A stretch of DNA of 64,000 bases, from assembly GCA_032209605.1 (NCBI GenBank), contig JASFXZ010000004.1:35126401-35190400 (forward strand). Direction: 5' to 3'. Numbering within the stretch: the first letter of the stretch is position 1; every line of letters starts with the position of its first letter. Of the stretch, positions 52,230-64,000 are shown piece after piece. The DNA is from Mactromeris polynyma. Its lineage: Eukaryota > Mollusca > Bivalvia > Venerida > Mactridae. The translations under genes were made by a program, and so were the position numbers. The notes below the pieces were generated by a model. The model was not told where the DNA came from, did not search any database, and was given only the letters and a program-made list of their open reading frames with translations.

Positions 52230-52732
52230 CAGTCAGTCAACCAATTCCTATATTCCTATATTTTTAAGAGATTTCTTATATTATCAAAAGCCTCCTATTT
52301 CCTATATTTTTCCTGAGAAATGTTGTTGATAGCTCTTCAAAAGCTTGGTTTGAATTGATACTGCATTTAGATACTATTTATTTACAGTTTAAAGCTGTCC
52401 TTTATCCTTCAAACCATCACCATCTTGCAGAAGATTGCTGTGCACTCATGGGTCTTCTTAAAGGACACCTTTGATGGGATGAATGTTCAACTTTAGATCT
52501 TATAAGGTGTCCATTTAGATGATCACATGGGTGCTACGGCTACTTTTTGAGATGTTGATGGAATGTTTTGGTGAAGTATACATATATAGAAAGTGATAAG
52601 AAGCTGAACAAGTAAGTTTACATTGCATGTTTGCCTTCAAATGAACACATTCTGTCGTTTGAATTTCCTATATTTTTGTCAAAAGTTTTGCCTAAACTCC
52701 TATATTTTGTTGACTAACTGGTTGACGGCCTG
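52230..52732. mobile_element. possible TIR element (CAGTCAGTCAACCA / CAGGCCGTCAACCA)
   Basis: The left end CAGTCAGTCAACCAATT and the right end (reverse complement CAGGCCGTCAACCAGTT) are imperfect inverted repeats. CCTATATTTT motifs lie inside both ends. No exact target duplication. Confidence 0.45.
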
Positions 52733-53194
52733 ATGTAGTCGTATAAATGTAATGTTGTATACTTGCTGTCTGTCTCACAGTAATTCGTGCTATCCATTGA
52801 TACAATAGTCATTATTTTTGCTTTTAGTGTTATACTTAGTCCCAGCATCTAATTATATTTGCTAACAAATATTTTGTCTTTTCTTTGTCACAAAATAGAT
52901 ATCTAGCATTAGTCGCTTAGCAACTGTCTCTGCTTATTTACCAAGCTTCGATTTCCAAAGATTTGTGCCAAATCCTTGATCTACAATCTTCTCGGGGTTC
53001 ATCACTTTGTTCTGGTCAGAATTCTGACAAGCCATACATTATATGCATGTATATTTACATTCATTTAGAAACAATTCTATACTTAAGTTTCACCATTTGT
53101 TATTCAGACATTGAATCAGTTAGTAGTACAGTCACACCGTTCTTACTAGAACATTTTAGCTGACAAATAGTTAACAGATTATTGTGCTTATATA

Positions 53195-56377
<3,183 letters not shown>

Positions 56378-56746
56378 CACTGCCATCCAAAAGTTTCTTT
56401 ACTCATGAATATTTTGAATTTCATTACTTTTTTATGCAGAATTTCAAATAAGGCCATGAAGTAAAATTATTCATCCCACTTGTGTGATGGATAGTTTAGA
56501 ATTAACAATTTGCACATCTCAGCAGCAGCATAAATCAGCCTGCATCCGAAACCAACAGTTATATGCGTAAGTGATCTGACACACAAAATAAGAGAATTTG
56601 TTTCAGTACAAATTTATAAATACTTCTACAGAAAATTATTGCTGTGTCAAAAAGCATTTTCAATTTATTGCATATGACACAAATTTGCAAATACATTAAC
56701 TGCAATGGGAATTGTTGAAGTGTACATGAAGTTTTGGAGGGCAGTG
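56378..56746. mobile_element. Tc1/mariner-like MITE, copy 2 (369 bp)
   Basis: Termini CACTGCCATCCAAAAG and the reverse complement of TTTTGGAGGGCAGTG, flanked by TA (56376-56377 and 56747-56748). The interior is the reverse complement of copy 1 at 3134-3505. The right end is followed by a partial duplication, GGGAGGGCAGTGTATGTGTTG (core GGAGGGCAGTGTATG). Confidence 0.88.
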
Positions 56747-56748
56747 TA

Positions 56749-57799
56749 TGTGTTGGGAGGGCAGTGTATGTGTTGTATAAACATATCTTGTTAGTGTTGA
56801 TTGAAGATTATTGAACACACAAATGTACGTGTATTATTATTTGGTTTGATAACTTCTTCCTTCATAATCAAAATTATCAGTATTTTTAAAACATTTTTTT
56901 TAAGAATTTAGACCTAGGTCAATACTGTGTATGGAACCTTGTACGGCATATGGTGGACCTATTGTCTTTTTACTAAAATCTGGTGATATATTTTGTGTTA
57001 AATGTGTACATTAACTCTAATTGTAGTACATGTGTATGTTGTAATGATATCATATGGTTTTGATTTTCAATTCAGACTGTCACTATGATATAGAGAGTAT
57101 TTATCAGCCTGATACAGTGTTAACAAAAAAACGTCTGTATTCCACATATCTCTCCACTCATAAACATCCAGGATAAGATATGAACAAAGGAATCTGTAAT
57201 TTTAGTTCTGAGCATGGCCAGGTTCCTGGTATATACACAAAGAATATACAATGTAACAATAAAACCTCAATAATACGACCACACTTGGGACTCTTGAAAA
57301 CTGGTCTTAATATTAAGATTGAATAAAGAGCAAAGCAGTGAAAATAGATGTGAAAGTTGTGTTCTTAATTTCGAGGTGGTTTTGTTATTGAGGTGGTCTT
57401 TAAGTGGGTTTTTACTGTATACATATATACAAAACCTGGCAGTGCTCAACATGCATTATTCATGACTCGATTGATAAAATTGCAGGTTCCTTTGATATGA
57501 AGTATTGACATAGTACGGAATGAATTTGTTGTTATTGTTGTTGCTGATATTGGTGTATGTAACTCCATGTTGTAGATGAACAGTAATCATGTGATTTTTT
57601 TTCAATTAAATATGTATACATAACAATTGTTGGTTGTTTGTCCTATTTGTTGTCTATGATTAGGAAATGTTAAAAGAGAATCTACATGTAATCTGCCACC
57701 GTGGCAAGAATGAACATGGAATGCTATTTTGCTATACAGGTATATTGCCACTTCTTGATCAAGCATTTCATTCAGATAATTAGATCATACATTTATTCA
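56749..57799. other. gene-poor DNA, no gene seen
   Basis: AT-rich. 57262-57415 has short imperfect repeats of TTGAGGTGGT/TCGAGGTGGT type, probably a repeat remnant. Confidence 0.35.
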
Positions 57800-58230
57800 T
57801 TTCAAGTATAAGATATTTAGCATTCATTTCAAATATGTTATATTGAAAAATCAATTCAAATAAGTTATATTGAGCAATCATTTCAAATATGTTTCTCAAT
57901 ATAACATAATTATTTGAAATGATTGCTCAATATGTTTTATTGAGAAATAATTTCAAATACGGGTACATTAAAATGAGCAATCATTTCAAATATGTTTTAT
58001 TGAGAATTAATTTCAAATACATTAAAATGAGCAATCATTTCAAATATGTTTTATTGAGAATTAATTTCAAATACATTAAAATGAGCAATCATTTCAAATA
58101 TGTTTTATTGAGAATTAATTTCAAATACATTAAAATGTGCAATAATTTCAAATATGTTTTAATGAGAATTAATTTCAAATGCATTTCAAATACATGTGTA
58201 TGTTATATTGAGCAATCATTTCAAATATAT
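57800..58230 (+). repeat. 54-bp minisatellite preceded by a 23-bp hairpin
   Basis: About four well-conserved 54-bp units (GAGCAATCATTTCAAATATG + TTTTATTGAGAATTAATTTC + AAATACATTAAAAT), with diverged half-units on both sides. Within it 57867-57889 and 57911-57933 are perfect inverted 23-bp arms with a 21-nt loop. Confidence 0.88.
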
Positions 58231-58785
58231 GATAACAAATATTCAATAGCTGATATCAGACAGAAGTTTGTTGTATATCAAATAGCTGTCCACCAACATA
58301 CCCAACTTTCGTGTCACTGCGGTCCGACCAACTTCCTATAGAATTATAGAAGGAAAATATCTTTAAACCGCGATAAATCAAAATATGTTAAAGGTATCTT
58401 TCGTGTGCAAACAAATGTTAGAGATCAAACCTTCTACTTTATGATGGTATAAATACTATGTTTCTGTGATTTCTACATCACTGTCCTGTTTTGAGGTTTT
58501 TAAGATCCCCTTTTTTTACATTGAAATAAGAAGGGGCTAAAACAATATCTCTGAATTTAAATACTTTCCAATACAGGTAGATACTGTGAGATATATTAGA
58601 GTTCAAAATTTTCTAAGCACTTTTTAGATTTAATGTGGGTGTTCTATTATGCTGTCCTTTTTAACGATTTTTGTTAAAAATTGCCAGTATTTTCCCATAA
58701 TTTCGAATACACTTTATTATATCGCCGTGTACACGTGATCAGTATCCAACAGTGAGCACGCAGCATGACATCTGATTGAAGTGAT

Positions 58786-59171
58786 CAAGCCGGATGCAGT
58801 GATTATGCAAGCTGTTAATTAACAATTAGTGTATAGGGAAGAATTTGGGAGAAATGTGACATTTTATAGAATAGCCTTGAAATAAAACATTGGTGTGGTT
58901 AATTATAGGGTGACAATATATTGACTTTTTAATCAGTAAAGGTGTGAAATTTAAAACAGTACAACTCGATTACAATAAACATATATTTTTTATAATGATA
59001 TTGTTTCACTTTTATATATATAAAAGTGAAAATTATGATGTTAATATTGTAATACAAATGTTATAATTATTTCAAGGCTATTCTATAAAATGTCACATTT
59101 CTCCCAAATTCTTCCCTATAAAGAGCACTAATTGTTAATTAACAGCTTGTATAATCGCTGCATCCGGCTTG
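58786..59171. mobile_element. fold-back element with about 100-bp inverted arms
   Basis: The left arm 58786-58885 (CAAGCCGGATGCAG... to CCTTGAAATAA) is repeated as its reverse complement at 59067-59171 with few differences (one 4-5 bp insertion, a few transitions). The about 180-bp centre contains a perfect 28-nt palindrome at 59004-59031. This is a typical fold-back MITE; no target duplication was assigned. Confidence 0.9.
59004..59031. repeat. 28-nt perfect palindrome
   Basis: TTTCACTTTTATAT followed directly by its reverse complement, in the loop of the fold-back element. Confidence 0.92.
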
Positions 59172-59801
59172 AATTGCTGGTATCACAACATAGGATTAAG
59201 TAAAAAAAAAAAAAAAAATGAAACACGACGCCCTCCCTACCTTTGTGTGTTTTTTTATTAATTTTGATCACAACGTTTACTTGCCAGTGTTTTCTTACAA
59301 ATTTGCATAAACTTCTGGTTTTAAAGGTTAGTATGATACACAACAATTTCTTCTGTCAATTTATGTTACAATGTATGCTTATTGAAAATAAGATAGAATG
59401 GAAAGTGACCAATTAAAAACAGTGTATTTGAGAGTATTTGGTAAACTATGGTCTTCTGATCACTATTCAGTCATCATCAATTAAGGATAACTTTGCTTCC
59501 AATGAGATCTGTTAAACTCGTGAAGGCCTTTTGCTATGTAAACTTAATCAAGCCTGGTTACCATGCCATTAATGTATCAAATTGTCAAGAAATGCTGGCC
59601 TATTGGTAACATACCCTAGGATTTCCAATGGGCTTGTCTGAACTGTGATTTTAAATAATGTGTAATCATATATTATGAATATCTTAATATGATGACGTTA
59701 TGGTGTAAAATGTGGTGTGTCTAATATTGATAAGGGGAGTAACATACCGAGTGTAAAATTATATGATAAGTGTTCTGTGTGACCCAGTTCCTTATAGATT
59801 T

Positions 59802-62500
59802 TATTGTACATGTAGCATAAGATCGGGAATATTTCATTCGTCTGAGTGTGGATATTGTACATGTAGTATAAGATCGGGAATATTTCATACGTCTGAGTGT
59901 GGATATTGTACATGTAGTATAAGATCGGGAATATTTCATTCGTCTGAGTGTGGATATTGTACATGTAGTATAAGATCGGGAATTTTTTTATTCGTCTGAG
60001 TGTGGATATTGTACATGTAGTATAAGATCGGGAATATTTCATACGTCTGAGTGTGGATATTGTACATGTAGTATAAGATCGGGGAATATTTCATACGTCT
60101 GAATGTGGATATTGTACATGTAGTATAAGATCGGGGAATATTTCATAGGTCTGAGTGTGGATATTGCACATGTAGTATAAGATCGGGGAATATTTCATAC
60201 GTCTGAATGTGGATATTGTACATGTAGTATAAGATTGGGGAATATTTCATAAGTCTGAGTGTATATATTGTACATGTAGTATAAGATCGGGGAATATTTC
60301 ATACGTCTGAGTGTGGATATTGTACATGTAGTATAAGATCGGGAATATTTCATTCGTCTGAGTGTGGATATTGCACATGTAGTATAAGATTGGGGAATAT
60401 TTCATTCGTCTGAGTGTGGATATTGTACATGTAGTATAAGATCGGGGAATATTTCATATGTCTGAGTGTATATATTGTACATGTAGCATAAGATCGGGAA
60501 TATTTCATTCGTCTGAGTGTGGATATTGTACATGTAGTATAAGATCGGGGAATATTTCATACGTCTGAGTGTGGATATTGTACATGTAGTATAAGATCGG
60601 GGAATATTTCATAAGTCCGAGTGTGGATATTGTACATGTAGTATAAGATTGGGGAATATTTCATACGTCTGAGTGTATATATTGTACATGTAGTATAAGA
60701 TCGGGGAATATTTCATACGTCTGAGTGTGGATATTGTACATGTAGTATAAGATCGGGGAATATTTCATACGTCTGAGTGTGGATATTGTACATGTAGTAT
60801 AAGATCAGGGAATATTTCATATGTCTGAGTGTGGATATTGTACATGTAGTATAAGATCGGGGAATATTTCATATGTCTGAGTGTGGATATTGTACATGTA
60901 GTATAAGATCGGGGAATATTTCATAAGTCCGAGTGTGGATATTGTACATGTAGTATAAGATCGGGGAATATTTCATATGTCTGAGTGTGGATATTGTACA
61001 TGTAGTATAAGATTGGGGAATATTTCATACGTCTGAGTGTATATATTGTACATGTAGTATAAGATTGGGGAATATTTCATACGTCTGAGTGTGGATATTG
61101 TACATGTAGTATAAGATTGGGGAATATTTCATATGTCTGAGTGTGGATATTGTACATGTAGTATAAGATCGGGGAATATTTCATACGTCTGAGTGTATAT
61201 ATTGTACATGTAGTATAAGATCGGGGAATATTTCATACGTCTGAGTGTATATATTGTACATGTAGTATAAGATCGGGGAATATTTCATATGTCTGAGTGT
61301 GGATATTGTACATGTAGTATAAGATCGGGGAATATTTCATACGTCTGAGTGTATATATTGTACATGTAGTATAAGATTGGGGAATATTTCATACGTCTGA
61401 GTGTATATATTGTACATGTAGTATAAGATTGGGGAATATTTCATACGTCTGAGTGTGGATATTGTACATGTAGTATAAGATCGGGGAATATTTCATACGT
61501 CTAAGTGTGGATATTGTACATGTAGTATAAGATCGGGGAATATTTCATACGTCTGAGTGTATATATTGTACATGTAGTATAAGATCGGGGAATATTTCAT
61601 ACGTCTGAGTGTGGATATTGTACATACAGTATAAGATTGGGGAATATTTCATACGTCTGAGTGTATATATTGTACATGTAGTATAAGATTGGGGAATATT
61701 TCATACGTCTGAGTGTATATATTGTACATGTAGTATAAGATTGGGGAAATTATTTCATACGTCTGAGTGTATATATTGTACATGTAGCATAAGATCGGGG
61801 AATATTTCATATGTCTGAGTGTGGATATTGTACATGTAGTATAAGATTGGGAATATTTCATACGTCTGAGTGTATATATTGTACATGTAGTATAAGATTG
61901 GGGAATATTTCATACGTCTGAGTGTATATATTGTACATGTAGTATAAGATTGGGGAATATTTCATACGTCTAAGTGTGGATATTGTACATGTAGTATAAG
62001 ATTGGGAATATTTCATACGTCTGAGTGTGGATATTGTACATGTAGTATAAGATCGGGGAATATTTCATACGTCTGAGTGTATATATTGTACATGTAGTAT
62101 AAGATTGGGGAATATTTCATACGTCTGAGTGTGGATATTGTACATGTAGTATAAGATTGGGGAATATTTCATATGTCTGAGTGTGGATATTGTACATGTA
62201 GTATAAGATCGGGGAATATTTCATACGTCTGAGTGTGGATATTGTACATGTAGTATAAGATCGGGGAATATTTCATACGTCTGAGTGTGGATATTGTACA
62301 TGTAGTATAAGATTGGGGAATATTTCATACGTCTGAGTGTATATATTGTACATGTAGTATAAGATTGGGGAATATTTCATACGTCTGAGTGTATATATTG
62401 TACATGTAGTATAAGATCGGGGAATATTTCATACGTCTGAATGTATATATTGTACATGTAGTATAAGATTGGAGAATATTTCAAACGTCTGAGTGTGGAT
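59802..62500 (+). repeat. 52-bp satellite-like array, about 52 copies
   Basis: Unit about GATATTGTACATGTAGTATA + AGATCGGGGAATATTTCATA + CGTCTGAGTGTG. The first few copies are 51 bp (GATCGGGAAT). Three positions switch between two states across copies: GTGGATATT/GTATATATT, GATCGG/GATTGG and CATACG/CATATG. It ends 660 bp before the Kv exon. Confidence 0.97.
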
Positions 62501-63163
62501 TATATTGGCACTGAAACTACATATGTTCTCCTAATATTAGTTCTCCTTAACATAATTACCATTCTCAAAGAACATGGACCAAACAGAATATTCAGCGCTC
62601 ATTTGACATTTCCATGAACTGTCCACACTCCAATCTTCAATATCAGACTAATGAGAGAAATTAACTTCGTGATTTGAGTGCTGAGTGTAAGTATCAGTTA
62701 TAATCCCGGGCCCTGGGGTGTATCGGGGGAATTTAGAATGCGCTAGATTATGATATCAGCATCCATTGTCAACGCTTTGTAAATTAACTAATATGCCAAT
62801 GGCAAAGTTCATGAATACTTGTGATATCAATCGCCAAAGTATTATTATCCATGGTACAACTGTTTAGTTAATTGACTTCATTCAAAAGTTGAATGCTGCT
62901 CATTAATTTTGAAACACTCGGCGGCCAGAGTGCTTCAGTGAATGCATACATAAACAACTACAATTGTATGAATTAAACAGTCACATGTCTAACTCCAAGA
63001 CAGGGGTAGATATTTGTCGGAGTTAAATTTCCAAAATCTGTGTTCAGCAATAGAAACATTGTATAAATTAAAACATCGTTCAGTTGTACACATATTCAGG
63101 GAGACACTGTTAACTAAGTATAACTGCTGTATAAAGGTTTGTTTGTACATCAAAGGCAACAAA
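62501..63163. other. 5' flank of the Kv gene
   Basis: 62555-62665 resembles 36275-36385 (dispersed block). From about 62700 the sequence is less repetitive and probably holds the 5' UTR. No TATA box stands out. Confidence 0.4.
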
Positions 63164-63453
63164 ATGACTAGGACAAAAATCAATGTGTCTGGAGAAGTGT
63201 TTGAAACAGACATAGAACTAATGCAGGAAAAACAGTTTCATAAACTAACAGAACTACACAATGAAGCAGTTAAAGTTGGGAACACGAAGGATGTTGTTGT
63301 CAACAGACCACCAGGTACATTTGGTGCCATTCTAACGTATTTCCTGACTGGTTGCCTACATCTACCGCCGACTGTGTGTCCGAGTGTCTTCAAACAAGAA
63401 TTGGTATTCTGGGAAGTTGACAGCAGAGATTTGCAGGAATGTTGTCAATACAA
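63164..63453 (+). CDS. voltage-gated potassium channel, first coding exon (T1 domain)
   Basis: From ATG at 63164, 96 codons end in phase 2 at the donor ACAA|GTATGT; the rest of the gene lies beyond the window. MTRTKINVSGEVFETD is the T1 (BTB/POZ-type) tetramerisation start (NVSG..FET). VNRPPGTFGAILTYFLTG matches the DR.P..F..IL.YYRTG segment. H66, C72, C93 and C94 form the HX5CX20CC zinc site found in Shab, Shaw and Shal channels but not in Shaker. QELVFWEVD matches the EEL.FWGID segment. T1 drives subunit-specific assembly of Kv tetramers in the membrane. A longer in-frame start at 63014 would add 50 residues of non-conserved sequence and is less likely. The subfamily is not decided; Shaw-like is a guess. 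Confidence 0.85.
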
Positions 63454-64000
63454 GTATGTATAGTTTGTGATACGCTAGATGAATTGCCAGTTATTTAAAA
63501 TTGTTGTTACAAGTTTTTTTCTGCGGTATGTCAAACATATACACCGCAATCAGTTGAATGGCATTGGGCGTGAGTGGTTCAATGTTCCAGTACCTTATAT
63601 TTACATGTTTGTCCACCTGTAACTGACAACTTTTCTGCTTGAATAGAGGCTACTTGGCTTGTCATTGGAAAGGACTGGTCAAAATTTAAATGCAGTTGTC
63701 AATATTGTAATCCGCACTGGTTTACTGAACATTAAAATTATATACTTCTCTAAAAGTCTCGGCAAGTCAAATGATTACTCGTTTATCAAATGGTAAGCAA
63801 TTGAAATTATCAAGAATACTTTTGATACTTTTTTATTAGTCTCTTTCGTTGAGTCTTGTCTTGTGCAAATGTGGACGAATCGGTTTTAAAAAATCTGTCA
63901 AGTATTGAATGTAACATTTTCCACTCCCAGCAGGCACAGAAGACAATCAGTGACTTTGTAATGCATCTTAAATGCAACTTCTGGATGCGTGTTGAATATA
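63454..64000. other. first Kv intron
   Basis: AT-rich; no second exon is recognised before the window ends. Confidence 0.5.

Noticed and set aside
57919..58341. 140-codon frame over the 54-bp array
   Set aside because: Minisatellite-derived.
59802..62500. CRISPR-like regular array
   Set aside because: Units are contiguous repeats without unique spacers, in a eukaryotic context.
63014..63163. N-terminal extension of the Kv exon from an upstream ATG
   Set aside because: The 50 residues show no channel similarity, and the Met at 63164 gives a normal T1 start.

Overview
The window looks like AT-rich nuclear DNA of a metazoan, most probably a mollusc (bivalve-like). Evidence: short spliced exons with GT/AG (and one GC/AG) introns, no operons or ribosome-binding sites, very dense non-autonomous DNA transposons, a fucolectin-like domain, a Cys-rich receptor and a Kv-channel T1 exon. 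The taxon is inferred from gene and repeat style, not from a marker. Almost all long uninterrupted reading frames here are minisatellites, not genes; the real genes are small exons found from splice sites and codon phase.

Three host genes are supported. (1) On the minus strand, three phase-compatible exons (13056-12943, 11886-11793, 1962-1886) encode most of an F5/8-type-C/fucolectin-like beta-sandwich; both ends of the gene are missing. (2) On the plus strand, nine exons from 16192 to 48505 give a phase-consistent 1068-nt reading frame (355 aa): signal peptide, Cys-rich ectodomain, Ser/Thr-rich stalk, one transmembrane helix and a short tail without a death domain. This is a TNF-receptor-like type I membrane protein. 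Its introns carry most of the transposons and tandem arrays of the window. (3) At the right edge, the first coding exon of a voltage-gated potassium channel of the Zn-binding (non-Shaker) type begins at 63164 and runs off the window.

Three broken transposase-type sequences are recognisable: a Mutator-like transposase with DDE fragments and a SWIM zinc finger (17118-18773), a THAP domain inside a 2.1-kb inverted-repeat-bounded segment (24066-24270), and a hAT C-terminal dimerisation domain inside a 910-bp element with a near-perfect 8-bp target duplication (37950-38859).

Layout: 1-9 kb, repeat families, a Tc1-like MITE and the distal fucolectin exon; 9-16 kb, the remaining fucolectin exons and the receptor start; 16-35 kb, a giant first intron with MULE, nested hAT, THAP and other TIR elements; 35-48.5 kb, receptor exons interleaved with 51-bp, 50-bp, 33-bp and 31-bp arrays; 48.5-62.5 kb, gene-poor DNA with 36-bp, TGAT, 54-bp and 52-bp arrays and fold-back elements; 63-64 kb, the Kv exon. 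The most unusual feature is an 18-copy, 33-bp array that continues a receptor exon in frame as an 11-residue repeat with a glycosylation sequon, so a secreted repeat-bearing isoform is possible.
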